Part shown: positions 1 to 10,559 of the stretch, in pieces
Position numbering within the stretch: position 1 is the stretch's first letter
How the letters are laid out: each line of letters opens with the position of its first letter
Assembly (NCBI GenBank): GCA_964036295.1
Contig: OZ038463.1
Location: forward strand, 14,220,069 to 14,284,068
Length of the DNA stretch: 64,000 bases
Reading direction: 5' to 3'
DNA from: Plumapathes pennacea
Lineage: Eukaryota; Cnidaria; Anthozoa; Antipatharia; Myriopathidae
Position numbers and translations under genes: made by a program
The notes under the pieces: generated by a model
Told to the model about the DNA's origin: nothing
What the model saw: only the letters and a program-made list of their open reading frames with translations
Database searches by the model: none

Positions 1-654
1 TACGTACACATGCTCATATCAAACCAGAAATAGAATCATAGTGTGCCTGTGTATGAACATGTGTTTTCAATATTTTGAGCATAGAAGTCTTTATGTGACG
101 TATCTTTCAGATGCGTTTGCATATATTTTAGAATCAAAACCTTCCTAAGGTGTACTCTCTTATGTTTTAGGATTGAGGGGGAGTTCGTTCACTGAATAAA
201 GTTCACTGCGCCGTTTGTTTGACACACGCAATTGGCTATTCTATTTAGCTCAGAACATCGGGATATATTTAGGCATTTGGTTTGTTGAATGAACGGAGAA
301 GAGTACTTCTTGGGGCCGGGACGCGAGAAGGACGACGTTTTCGCTGCAACAGTCGCGTTGGAGTATCTGCTGGGTTCCTGAGGTAGTGAGAATTGACTCT
401 TTGTGGTTTCGCTTCTTCTCCCGCCTTTCGAACAACTAATTTGGCACAAAACGATAAGCTCTGTGAACCTGGACGAGAAATATACTGCCAACGATGTGAA
501 AGACCAGACTAACTGGTCGTGGACAACTCCCAAGACTTTAATAATTTTCATTGCATGGGCCTCTACAGGGAACAGGTCATGCTTTAAAATCGCCGCCGGG
601 CAGGTAATGAAGTTGCGCCATCGTTTCGTATTTAATAAATAAACTCAGCCAAAA

Positions 655-1590
655 CAAACTTTTTCGGCCTGGTTTCCCTCGCCTATACACAAAACTTTAA
701 GGCGGCTCGCCCAAGCTTTTGGAGACTGAGGAAACCGTGGCTTTATTTATTCCAAAATGTTTTCCGAGTTTCTCGGCCGCTTTTCCTCTCCTACACAAAG
801 CTTTCAGGCGGCTCGCCCAAGCTTTTGGAGAGGAAACCGTGGCCTGTTTATTCCGAATTGTTCTCGGCCTATTTTTCCTCTCCTATACACAAAACTTTTA
901 GGCGGCTCGCTTAGCTTTTGCAGAGGACGCTGTGGCTTTATTTATTCCGAGATGTTTTCCGAGTTTCTCGGCCTATTTTTCCTGTCTTACACAAGGCTCG
1001 CCCAAGATTTTGGAGAGGACACTGGCTTTATTTATTCCGAAATGTTTTCCGAGTTTCTTGGCCTGGTTTTCTTTTCCTTCAAAAAACTTTCAGGCGGCTC
1101 ACCCAAGATTTTGGAGAGGAAACTGTGGCTTTATTTATTCCAAAATGTTTTCCGAGTTTCTAGGCCTACTTTTCTTCTCCTACACAAAGCTTTCACTGTG
1201 GCTTTGTTGTTCCGAAACGTTTTCAGAGTTTCTCGGCCTAATTTTCCTCTCCTTCACAAAGCTTTCAAGCGGCTCGCCCAAGCTTTTGGAGAGGAAACTG
1301 TGGCTTTATCTATTCCGAAATGTTTTCCGAGTTTCTGGGCCTATTTTTCCTCTCGTTCACAAAGCTTTCAAGCGGCTCGCCCAAGCATTTGGAGCGGAAA
1401 CTGTGGCTTATTTATTCCAAAATATTTTCGAGTTCTCAGCCTGGTTTTTTTCTCCTAAACAAAGCCTTCGGGCGGCTCACACAAGCTTCTGGAGAGGAGA
1501 CTGTGGCGTATTCCAAAATGCGCGCGAAATGTTTCAGAATTTTCTCGGCCTGGTTTTATTCCCCGCAAAAACATATGAGAAACTATGGCC
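655..1590. repeat. Minisatellite, ~100-bp period, ~9 units
   Basis: Each unit contains GGCGGCTCGCCCAAGCTTTT, GGAGAGGAAACTGTGGCTTT, TTCCGAAATGTTTTCCGAGT and TTCTCGGCC. Unit spacings are about 72-103 bp, so the period is not a multiple of three. Long open frames arise in all three forward frames because the unit has few stops, so they are not evidence of a protein. Confidence 0.85.
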
Positions 1591-1718
1591 GTGGTTGCGT
1601 TAGCACTGTTAACACGCTTACGGAGTAAAGTAAGTCAGTAGGAGTGACGTTTTTAATATCTCAAAACATCCACGTCTTGCTGAAGTGAACGCGCTCAAAT
1701 ATCCGCGGACCCAGCTGA

Positions 1719-2139
1719 GGCCCCGTCCACACGTATCTCGATATTTTTGAATCCGCAACTTTCTCGATCCAGATTTTAAAAAGATCGCGTCCACACGTAG
1801 CGTATTCGAATCGTTTTAGCCTGTCCACACGTATCCGGATATTTTAAAATCCGCAACGTTTTCGTTGCGGATTGACCTCCCGTCCACACACACGTATCCG
1901 GTGAATACGGTTGATAAATCCGAAAATTTTTGATCAGCGTATTCAAAAATATACGGATTCGACCGTCCACACGACGCCGTATTCACAGTGTATTAAAAAA
2001 ATCCACTCTGGGAAGCGTTTTCAAAAGTTGCGGATTCATCAACCGTATTCACCGGATACGTGTGGACGGGAGAGGCCAACGCAATCCGCAACGAAAAAGT
2101 TGTGGATTCAAAAGTATCCGGATACGTGTGGACGGGGCC
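1719..2139. mobile_element. Harbinger-like MITE with 3-bp TGA target duplication
   Basis: The ends are inverted repeats: GGCCCCGTCCACACGTAT at the left and its complement at the right, with further inverted copies of the CCGTCCACACG motif inside. The flanks are TGA at 1716-1718 and 2140-2142. A GGC-type terminus and a 3-bp duplication are PIF/Harbinger hallmarks. It has no transposase. A truncated copy lies at ~62940-63148. Confidence 0.7.
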
Positions 2140-2399
2140 TGAAATTCGTCATAAAATATCTTATTAACCCCATATTTCCAGTAGACATCTAATTCTCAAT
2201 TCTGCTACAGCTGAATACACTAACCTGATAAATGTCTGTGAATCTTGTTTCTTTCACTACGGCTCACAGGTTCAAACCAGTATGCCTAATGTTCGGCATT
2301 CGCATTAATTCTATCCACCTAGTCTAAGTGCAGCTGGCTCCTCACGAGTTCACTAATGCATGCATCAATTATTATAACAACGCAGATGTTTATGTCTTA

Positions 2400-2675
2400 G
2401 GCCTGGGTTAAACGTCCATCTTAGCATACGTCGAACACTTCGGGTCGACCGAAATTGTTCGACTGGCAATTGAGTTTGCATTTAGTTCGACTCGTTTGAC
2501 CCAGAATTGATCTTGCGTAGTTCTAATCGACTCCTCCAGTCGATTAGATTGAGTAAGTCGATCAAAACTCAATCAATCGATCTCATGTAATTGGGAAAAA
2601 CAGTCGAACTAATATTACGCTTAATTGTTGAATTTAGTTCGACCCATGCTAAGATTACTACCCAACTTTTAGGTC
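2400..2675. mobile_element. GTCGAC-rich MITE-like repeat
   Basis: Imperfect inverted ends share the TCTTAGCAT-GTCGAAC arrangement (left ~2400-2446, right ~2637-2675). The same element sits at the same place in the other S1 copies (~14125-14420, ~27925-28205, partial ~45480-45570). Exact ends and target duplication are unclear. Confidence 0.5.
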
Positions 2676-4564
2676 TAACTCCAATTTTTTCCCGTTTTTC
2701 TTTTGCACAATATGCTATGTATAATATTCTCACAGAGAACATAGCATTGTGGGTGAGTGACTCGTGTATTTACTTGCACCTAAAGTCACGAAACTCTTAT
2801 CGAAGGCAGGAATAATTGATAACGGCTACATGGCGATTAGGCTTCGAACACTCGAGTTTGTCCTGCCCTGCCGCGATTGATATTAAACAACGGTGTTCGT
2901 AGGGAATACTATACGGCTGTTACAAATTCTCAAATGTGCTCGACTCATGGCTCAACATAGCTCGACGTGGACAAGTGCTTATTTCTTTCATAGAAAAAGA
3001 AGGCAAACATGCATGGCTGTGTTTTCATTGGGTTAAGTTACGGGAAAATTCCTTGATTTCCACGCAAAGCTGACCCGGTATAAACACAGCCTATACACAA
3101 ATAAAGTTAATTGCAAAGCAGAATAATGCACGCAGTGTAACCATCATTATCTCTCTTGTCTTGCATAAACAAATATTTCATATGAGCTAGCACAATACAT
3201 GACCAGCTTATACTAAATCAAACTAATCAAAGCTCAAAAGAAGTGAGCGAAAACTTCACATTTTCAGGCTAAAAAATGACAGCAAAATTTACTTAATTAT
3301 TAATCGTTTTTTGACCAATGGCCCCGAAAGAATACAAAGACTAAGACTGTGCAGTGCAATAATTTCTTTCGCGACGATTTTCACGGCAGTGGCGTACTTT
3401 GCAGTTCTTAGTGAGTGCTCGCTGGCACGGTTTTCCGCGTCGCCCGATCTGATTCGTTCACATCAGTTCATCCAAACAGATGCTCAGTTTTTGTAATTTG
3501 AGATGTAAGGTGAAAGTCTTGTGACTCAAGCGTTAAAAATAAAGTTATGCTCTCTGTGGAAGTCATTGAAAACCCGACAGGAAACTGGACGAGAGATATT
3601 GTGTTCGCGACCACTTCGCAAAACTAGGCGGATATTATAGGCCGGATGTTAATTCAAAAATGAATTTTGACCACAGAAACCAATCACAAGAAAGCCATGT
3701 CATATAAATAATTCATAGAGGCAAGTTTCGGAGCTCCAGTCCAAAGAAGCGCGAAGGGGAAACTAGAAAGACAATTCGCAGCTGTTCCTGCACCCAAGTA
3801 TATTCTTGTTGTTTACAGTTCTCAGGTGACGTAACCAACATATCCCAAAATACTCTGCGGCGTGAGCAGCCCACAAGAGATAACATATACTGCATGTACC
3901 GAAAAATCCGGGAATAGGTGACAGTTCTTCCAAGGCCTACATCTGTTTCTTATTTTCACAATTTTGTACCATTTTGCGTTTATTTGACCTGCGGCTCTGA
4001 AACTGCATGACTAGTTTCCCTTTCTTGCGTTGGTTGCATTTGTTTCTTTGACGAAAACAAGTTTATGCAAATGAGCGGCGCCATATTTGCATTGAGTGGT
4101 CATGTGACTTTGTCTGAGGTCTGCATCGTAGCGACTAAATTTGTCTGTCTCAGTCTCAGATAAAGTGTGAATTGAACAATAAAGCTGAAAGCTGTGAAAA
4201 TTAGAATTTGACAAAAGTGTTGAAGTTCGTAATGTTTGTTTGATTTTTTTATTTGTTTTCTTCTTCCTTTTTTTGCTGAAATCGCAACTGCGAGCTCAAG
4301 ATTTGACTATTTTCAATATGCACCGTTCTGAAATCGAATATTTGCTACTTTTCGTAATATTTCACACTTCATTCGCTGTCTGACTGAAAGCCTTGGAATT
4401 GTCGTTTTAGTAGAATTGCGAGGAACCTCGGGAAATATTATGGGAAATTCCTTATTGCTTGTGACGTCACAAGCTATAAAATGCAGCGATTTTTATTTTT
4501 TTTTTATTTTTCTGGGTTAGAGATCTGCATGCGATGATTGGTTGATATTATCATGTGATTTGTG

Positions 4565-4966
4565 ATGACGTTGCGATCACGTGACTTGTCGAGCAAGCAG
4601 TTTCGCCATTTTGAAGACAGCAAGATGTGGGAGGTGGACTTGTGTGTTGCTTGCCTTAGTTGGCTCTGTGGATTATTTTATGGACCGCTCATCTTACTTA
4701 CAAACGCATACGCCAGCTGCGGTAGACCCATACTAAATTTCATTGAGCGGTTTTGGCTTGGGTCGGTCCGTTCAGCCTCAAAAGCCATATTGAAAGCCAT
4801 GAAAGCAAATGCAATGAACTTATCAATGAACTGCATAACTATGCACAACTGTACAGAAATGTACGAAGAATCTGATATCCAGAACCTGGAGAACTTGAAG
4901 GAACAAGCTGAACGAAGGCGCTCGAGATACAAAGACGAGAACCTGTGTAAAGACGGCGATTCTTGA
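4565..4966 (+). CDS. Unrecognised 133-residue membrane-associated protein ORF
   Basis: The ATG is at 4565 and the TGA ends at 4966. The N-terminal half has a hydrophobic stretch (CVACLSWLCGLFYGPLILL). A charged, probably helical tail follows (ENLKEQAERRRSRYKDENLC). The inverted copy (57325-56278) has lost ~22 bp around MWEVDLC and is split by a foldback insertion, so only this copy stays open. A FWLGS motif is echoed as FWLGA in the pseudogene just downstream, hinting at related modules. No known family was recognised; it could be an exon or a chance ORF. Confidence 0.35.
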   Translation: MTLRSRDLSSKQFRHFEDSKMWEVDLCVACLSWLCGLFYGPLILLTNAYASCGRPILNFIERFWLGSVRSASKAILKAMKANAMNLSMNCITMHNCTEMYEESDIQNLENLKEQAERRRSRYKDENLCKDGDS

Positions 4967-4988
4967 CAAGCGCTTGATAGCGGATTAT

Positions 4989-5733
4989 ATGGAACTGTTT
5001 AGTATGAGGGTGAACTTGAAGGTACTCCTTTGTATTCTTTTACTTTGTATTATTCTTGCTGATACAAGTAAAGCGTCAGAAAATCTGACTTTTGTTTGGA
5101 ATCAAAATTTCACTCTGCGTGCATTTATGTTGTTGTTGCGACATTTTGGCTCGGTGCCATGAAGGTCAAACAATCAGTGGAACAGATGGCGTTATCATTT
5201 GAAAATTGGGAAATGGCTGAGGAAAAAGTGACCGTTGGTAGATCTTGCTTCGCTCAGTTTTATTGTATTCCCACAAATGTTTATGTGAAAGAAAACCGAA
5301 GTCCTCCAAGACGAAGTCGTGAGCCAAGCCACGTACCATTGAATTACCTTTCACGCATTTTGAACAAGAGTAGAAAAGCAGGCGACTAATACAAGAATAC
5401 ATTTCAAAGAATGTCCCAAAGTCGTCAAAAGTTCATGATTATACCCGAGCTTACGTACTTCACAATGCTAATGCGTTCCGTGAACGTGCATGTAAACAAC
5501 ATGGAAACAATAAAAAAGCCACAGATGGAAATGGAAAGAGAAAATTAGGATCACTAAACCATCGCTGCGAGAAAGCTAGAAGCTCAAAAAGAAGATTGCC
5601 AAAAGTAACCGAGGTGCTAAGATACGTTTGTATTTTAAAATGTGTTAAAACACAGGCATTGCAAGATCAGACGTATTCAGAGATCAAAATCACAGAACCA
5701 AGTACAATGGGTTTTCTCTGTCAAGGGATATAG
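4989..5733 (+). pseudogene. Frameshifted copy of unrecognised secreted/membrane protein
   Basis: The ATG at 4989 opens a signal-like segment (MRVNLKVLLCILLLCIILAD). Relative to the inverted copy, a 2-bp deletion near 5117 and a 1-bp deletion near 5376 break the frame. Beyond the breaks a continuous frame runs through YTRAYVLHNANAF, a Lys/Arg-rich stretch and CILKCVKTQALQDQ to a TAG at 5731-5733. The inverted copy is intact over the first part and broken where this one is open. Together they imply an ancestral protein of roughly 250 residues. Function unknown. Confidence 0.5.
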
Positions 5734-6152
5734 AAAAAAATTCCGGTCCTTCAGTTGTTGATCCAAACAAAACGATCATCGCGGAAGCCATACTTTAAGA
5801 GCGATTTTGGCTTGCATTGTTTTTAAGCGTCGGAAGACTTGAAAATAGCCGTACACAAATGCTTGATGTGTTACCAGCGGGACCCCCGTAAAGTACGAAG
5901 GGTTGTGTTTTGCAAATGCTCGATTAAAGATACCGCTTCAACCAATGTATCTGTGTTCTGAGCAATATTTGTGTGAAAGAACATCGAATAAGTAGTCGAG
6001 TCGAAACTTGATAGAACTTGAACTTTTCCCTGCGGGCAGAGCGTCTCCCTTTGTCGGAAACTCTGCGGCTTTATGTAACGCGCGGCGCATACGAACAGTC
6101 GGCGTTTAACTTCGTTTTGCGTGCAGTAACTTTTTCGTGAGTATGTCTCAGT

Positions 6153-6551
6153 ATGTATATAATAAAGGTTCTTTGTTTATTGTCTGAGGATATTGAATTA
6201 CTAATAGGTTTGAGGCAAATATCACGCGAGATTAAGATACAAGATCTGTCAATGAAATGTCACGAGCATAATATCATAGAACGGGGAATCCCGAATCATC
6301 AGCTACTTAGCTTTCACTCACTTTCCGCTTTAACAAAAGCAGGAAAGACCGGCAGGCGATTACATCGAGAATATTTGTCACTGAATACCTCGAAGTCTTC
6401 AAGGTTGATATCCAACTATCCGAGCCGTAATTGTTCGCTCCACAAGCCCGTGATGCACGCCTTTGTTGTCACGGTATTCAAACGTCTGCAGCTTCCGATA
6501 GAGATTAATTTCGTATCGACCCAGAATTTTGCGTTAAAGCTTAATGCATAG
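6153..6551 (+). pseudogene. Possible paralogue of the 5-kb unrecognised gene
   Basis: The ORF opens at an ATG (MYIIKVLCLLSEDIELL). Its middle, LTKAGKTGRRLHREYLSLN then KSSRLISNY, resembles LNKSRKSRRLIQEYISKN then KSSKVHGY of the neighbouring pseudogene: basic and Leu/Tyr positions align, and an H-x-HAF/NAF motif follows in both. The inverted copy at 55204-54800 differs by small indels and changes frame at the equivalent point, and its ORF lacks an ATG. This looks like an old tandem paralogue rather than a live gene. Confidence 0.35.
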
Positions 6552-6656
6552 CAGTCTTGAACATATTAGTGATCAGACTTGTACATGTAGGATGCGTAAC
6601 GTCTGAGATGGCTTTTTCATACGAAGTAATTTCATCATGGGAAGTGTCATGTTTTA

Positions 6657-6989
6657 GGCGCCGTCCACACTACGCCGGATAAATTTGAAAACGCAACTTT
6701 ATTCTTACGGTTAGGAAAACGCTCTTCAAAGTGGATAAATTTGAATACGACGGCTTTGCGTTTTGGTGTGGACGAAAAACATTTTGAAAACGGAACTTTT
6801 CGAAAACCCTGACTCACGTGGTCACGTCAAGTGGTTTCAAAGATTGTCAGGGACGTTTGTAGAGCAATAACAATACATTTGGGCCCGGAAACATTTTATC
6901 CGTTTTCCAGTGTGGACGGAAAACATTTCTTGCGTTTTCAGAGTGAAAGTTGCGTTTTCAAATTTATCCGGCGTAGTGTGGACGGGGCC
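6657..6989. mobile_element. Harbinger-like MITE with TTA target duplication and empty site
   Basis: The terminal inverted repeats are CCGTCCACACTACGCCGGAT at the left and its complement at the right, with GGC/GCC termini. TTA flanks both ends (6654-6656, 6990-6992). The inverted paralogue at 54597-54599 has a single TTA and no element, which proves the boundaries. The length is 333 bp, with no coding capacity. Confidence 0.85.
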
Positions 6990-7819
6990 TTAATGTGCTA
7001 CAGCTACTTGAACATGATGCACACGCTGGGAAGATGAGATAAGGCTATTACGCTGTCTTACAGCTACTTAAGATGTCGGGTATTCCCCAGTCAATCCCAT
7101 TACAAAATGACAACACAGTTCCTCCACAAAACATGTCAGCTTGAAAATTCACTCAACAAGGTTGCCAGGTTGTATAGAAAGCGTCACACAAGTACTGTCA
7201 CGTGCATCGGAAAGCAATGAAAACTGGGTTGTTGCAAACGAAGAATATTCCTACGGGGCCTTCGATAATTGTTTTCTCTCATTTATTATAATACACTTTT
7301 TCGTGAATATCTGTTTGACCGAAATTAGAAGAAAAGAGGGCAAGAAAAATAAAGGGAGCTCTTGGATCCGTCATTTGCAAAAACTGACTCGGCTATAATA
7401 TCTTTTGCATATAAACGCACGACAAAAGTTCCTCTCCCGGGACCCCGCGTGTCTCTATTCATTGTACTAATGACGTCACAAGCGCACTGGCCACGGGCCT
7501 GTCTTGTATAGACTCTAATTTTCTATCGGTTATATTTTATTCGGCGGTTGTGTAATATTCGTAAACGTGAATTTGTTTATATATGCGTGTTCGGGCAAGA
7601 AGGATTATATTTTATTTTGCTTTATATGGATTACATCATGACTCCTGGGAGTGACCAAACATTGCACACAGCCTATCGTGAGAATATGACTGGTTGTAAT
7701 TATTATTAAATTACTGATGCAGATCTTAAAATAGATTTTGAAAAATTAACGTTTGAACAAGTGTATGTGTGGTAAATCGGCTACCATAGCTATTCTCTCT
7801 TGCTGACGTCTTGAATATT

Positions 7820-8145
7820 AAGGCCCGTCCAAACGAACCCAACGTCGCCGTCCAACATCGTCCAACACTGTTGGATGAACATGTTGGATGAAGTTTGATA
7901 TTCTTTTTGTTCTCGGGCACTGATGAAAAATGCCTGTTAATCGCTTGATTCAGCCTCTACAACATTATTTGATTCGCGCCGGCGCACTAGAGCTTAATTG
8001 TACACCGTGGGCTCACTTTCGGTCCCAGAAACCTTATCGTCTACAGTGTTTTATAAAACATTTTATTGGACTCGTTTGGCCATCCCGTAAAACATCGTCC
8101 AACATTGATTTATCCAGCATGTTGGACTTGTTTGGTCGGCCTTCA
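7820..8145. mobile_element. MITE with GTTGGA-rich inverted ends (S2-associated)
   Basis: The left end reads AAGGCCCGTCCAAACGA and the right end carries the complement-like CTTGTTTGGTCGGCCTT, with repeated CCAACATGTTGGA palindromes inside. Copies lie at ~17353-17672 and ~30744-31075, with a left-truncated one at ~45660-45905. The target duplication is ambiguous, and the GGCC ends suggest PIF/Harbinger. ORFs across it are conserved only because the DNA is duplicated. Confidence 0.6.
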
Positions 8146-8534
8146 GTCCTTCGTCAGTAGTCAATTAGTCTGTTACCAATACCTTTTCTTTATTGTAACC
8201 GTTGTCTGGTTTGTAATTTTACCTTAATGAGTCCGCATTGTGCAATTACTTATTTGTCTAAATATCGCTCATTAGGCAAGTCATGAATATGCAATAAAAG
8301 ATGAATGGATTTGCTGGGAAGCAGACTTTATATATTTATATACAGAATAGTACAAAATATGCAGTGAAACCTCCCGAGGGAACGTGGTCGCTTACTGGAA
8401 TTTCTTGAGTTGCTGATGTAAATGTAAGCATGGGCGCGCAAAGCATCTACGGTGAGAGTGTCTCTATAAGAAATCAACCTTTGTGAGGAAGCCTTCCCGG
8501 TTGAAAGTAGTTATTATTACATTATTACACTCAC

Positions 8535-9942
8535 CTTGTCCACGTCGTGTTCTTTAAAAGTTTTCCAGTTCAATTCGTTGTCGCTGAACTTGATCTTGTA
8601 AGATTTTACCCACTGGTCATAACCATAGTGCCCATGTGTAGCTACTTTTGTCACGACCTTTGTCTCTCCCAAGTCGACCTGCAGCCATTCTCCTGCGTTA
8701 CCTGACCCAGCAGCCCGTCCACGGAACGCCTCGAAGCCAGGGTCGCTCCATTCGGATGAAGCGGTCAAGGCTGCATCCAATAACAGTCCGCTTTCCATCC
8801 CAAAAGCTGTGCTACACGATGTGACGAGAAAAAAAGAATGGCATACTTTGTGATGATTCGAGTGCAATGAGATTAGCGTTGCATTGCCATTTTGCTATTG
8901 CCTTCTGATGTCGTTGAAGTCCTTATATGTGATTTTTACAACCTGAGCTACTTAAACTGAACCACAAACACAGAATACAACCGATATAGTAACGGCCATA
9001 CTTTTATAATCCATTTTGTTGGTCTAAACAAATTCTCTCGTTAACTAAGACCTAAAATCCTAAACATTGATTAGTAATATGTTTTTTTTTCTGTAACAAT
9101 GAGTAGTCAGCGCGAAAAAAAAAAAATCTGTACCAGTGAACAAGAACCACTATTCTGTTTATTATTTCAATCTGAATGTTTGACTGTGTTCTGTGCGAGA
9201 AGTGGGCCCCGCGAGAACAGTCGAGTGGGCAAGGGAAGACTTCAGGTTTTTGCTCGTATTTCTCGTTTAGGCTCGGCTCGCACTCGTAACTTTAACGACA
9301 TTAACATCGACACTTGCATCATGCTTGTCACCAAAAAATATATGTCTGCAAGTTGCCACCAAACAGTAAAGAAGCCGTCGTACTGCTCTCGATGCTGAGT
9401 TATTATCGACTAAACTTTCTAGTGTGACGCGGCCCTTAGTCACCAATCCATACTTGAAACTGTGGTACTACTAACCAAATAGCTAAATAACAAGCCTGAA
9501 GTTCATATGCCGTTGCGCGACATTCAAATTCCACTAACTTGCACTTCTTACCTGAGCAGATGGGCCGTCCTTTAGTCACGTGACACACCTTCATCTTGTT
9601 GCACAGCATGTCACTGCACGCTACGTAGTCACGTGTCGGGTTTTCTTCGTAAATCACGTGATTAACCAACTTGAGGTGAAGAGGATGAGAGAGCCTCGTT
9701 CGTGCGTTGAGTTCACAACGCTTTTGGTTGAGATGGTAGTTGATGCTGTAGCAGTGCAGGTTTTTGATGCACTGATCCATGCAGTCGTCAGCGTCGTAGC
9801 ACTGCTGAGACGAAATCACGTAACCGATAAGCTGGCGATTCACAAAACGATTGGTTCTCCTTCTGCACTGGGACAAGACGGAGAATAACAAGTTATCGGC
9901 GACTAACAGGAATGCGATGATGATGCCAGTTGAGTCCTTCAT
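8535..9942 (-). CDS. Secreted PAN/apple + F5/8C (discoidin) module, copy 1, internally deleted
   Basis: Exon 1 is 9942-9552 and exon 2 is 8806-8535, joined in phase 1. Exon 1 starts at ATG 9942 with a hydrophobic signal peptide (MKDSTGIIIAFLLVADNLLF), then a Cys-rich PAN/apple-like domain (CYDADDCMDQC, CYSINYHLNQKRCELN). It ends at the donor CTCAG|GTAAG. Exon 2 follows a CACAG acceptor and begins in the F5/8C pattern C-S-A-F-G-M-E-S-G, then LTASS, GEWLQVDLGE and NWKTFKEHDVDK, ending at AAG|GTGAGT. Such domains usually bind glycans or phospholipids outside the cell (family knowledge). Compared with the other copies, exon 2 lacks about 10 residues (30 bp) after FRGR, including the GxGCW segment, without a frameshift. 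That removes a conserved strand and probably damages the fold. The last third of the F5/8C domain is not found downstream. An in-frame upstream ATG at 10008 exists, but a TTTTGTCACAG acceptor-like site just before 9942 favours the shorter start. Confidence 0.8.
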
Positions 9943-10371
9943 ATCGATGTGACCTGTGACAAAAGTCCGATGGGAAGAGATTAAAATTGACACATTGTGT
10001 AAGGACATGTTTATAAGGAGATAAGGTTACTTTAGCGCTAGGATTACTCTCTAGTGTTAAGGTTATCCTAGCGCTTTAAGATCTCGTCTTTCTTTTTTAA
10101 TCAACGTGTTTACAAGGTTAATTACAGGCGGATTTAGAAAAAAAATTATACTGAATTCAATGATGAATTGCTTACTTCTTTATTAAGATGACTTTTTAGC
10201 GCAAAATCTTGCTGAAACTGACAACCAAAATTAGGCCGAGAAAGGGCAAAGACGGAACACAAAAGTTTTTAAATCTCGAAACGATGTAAACGAAAGTTAA
10301 CCAGTGTACCCAAGTTACGCTAGCTGTTTTAATTTGCTTGTAGACCCGGGCCAACTTTGAGGGCCTAGATT

Positions 10372-10396
10372 GGGGGGGGGGGGGGGGGGGGGGGGG
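10372..10396. repeat. Poly(G) run, 25 bases
   Basis: An uninterrupted G tract. A second one (~16 G) is at 35938-35953. The proline-run ORF on the minus strand is an artefact of this tract. Confidence 0.9.
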
Positions 10397-10559
10397 TCTG
10401 CATAACACTTAACAGTAAAAAATCCAGGCCCATAACACTTAACAGTAAACCCATCTGGGCCCTCAACTTTGACCCAGGTACCCGGATTACAGCCTGAAAT
10501 GCGTGGGTACAGAGTGCGTAAAAAAATGTACACGATTTGTACTAAACCTTGTGTCTAGA

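Larger units (their letters stand above)
1..4458. repeat. Segmental duplication block S1, copy 1
   Basis: The block holds a minisatellite (655-1590), a Harbinger-like MITE (1719-2139), a GTCGAC-rich MITE-like element (~2400-2675) and otherwise non-coding DNA. The same order recurs at 12141-17056, 26341-30435 and 61671-63985, with a fragment at 44881-45600. The right boundary is the CCTTA at 4458. In copies 2 and 3 this is followed directly by block S2 (TATAGACTC), but here a 3-kb segment intervenes. Nothing convincingly coding was seen between 2675 and 4458. Confidence 0.75.
4459..7505. repeat. Segment ID, direct copy (inverted partner at ~54062-57460)
   Basis: This 3-kb stretch separates S1 from S2. 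Units 2 and 3 lack it, and S1 runs straight into S2 there at 17056/17057 and 30435/30436. It matches the reverse complement of ~54062-57460 from TTGTGACGTCACAAGC to CACGGGCCT. No target-site duplication is visible at this location. It holds several decayed reading frames and one MITE. Confidence 0.75.

Noticed and set aside
189-551. 120-codon minus-strand ORF repeated at 62162-61800, with shorter versions at ~12689 and ~26892
   Set aside because: Open in only two of four S1 copies, broken by indels in the others, with no recognisable domain. Conservation is explained by recent duplication.
757-1628. Long overlapping plus-strand ORFs (up to ~230 codons), also at 12804-13678, 27121-27492 and 62321-62997
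   Set aside because: They lie on the ~100-bp minisatellite, are open in several frames at once, and shift frame with unit number.
7141-7398. 85-codon ORF also open at 54420-54163
   Set aside because: It opens at TTG with no ATG, and no domain is recognised. Only an internal exon could explain it, so it is mentioned within the ID entry and not called as a gene.
7930-8160. ORF with LIQPLQHYLIRAGALE seen at four S2 positions
   Set aside because: Lies inside a MITE, lengths and frames differ between copies, and it covers the inverted terminal sequence.
9580-9888. Plus-strand ORF starting MTHLHLVAQHVTAR, repeated at 23028, 39346 and 49954
   Set aside because: Antisense shadow of the PAN exon, which has a signal peptide, cysteine pattern and splice sites on the minus strand.
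10196-10533. Minus-strand ORFs with a proline run
   Set aside because: Produced by the 25-base poly(G) tract.
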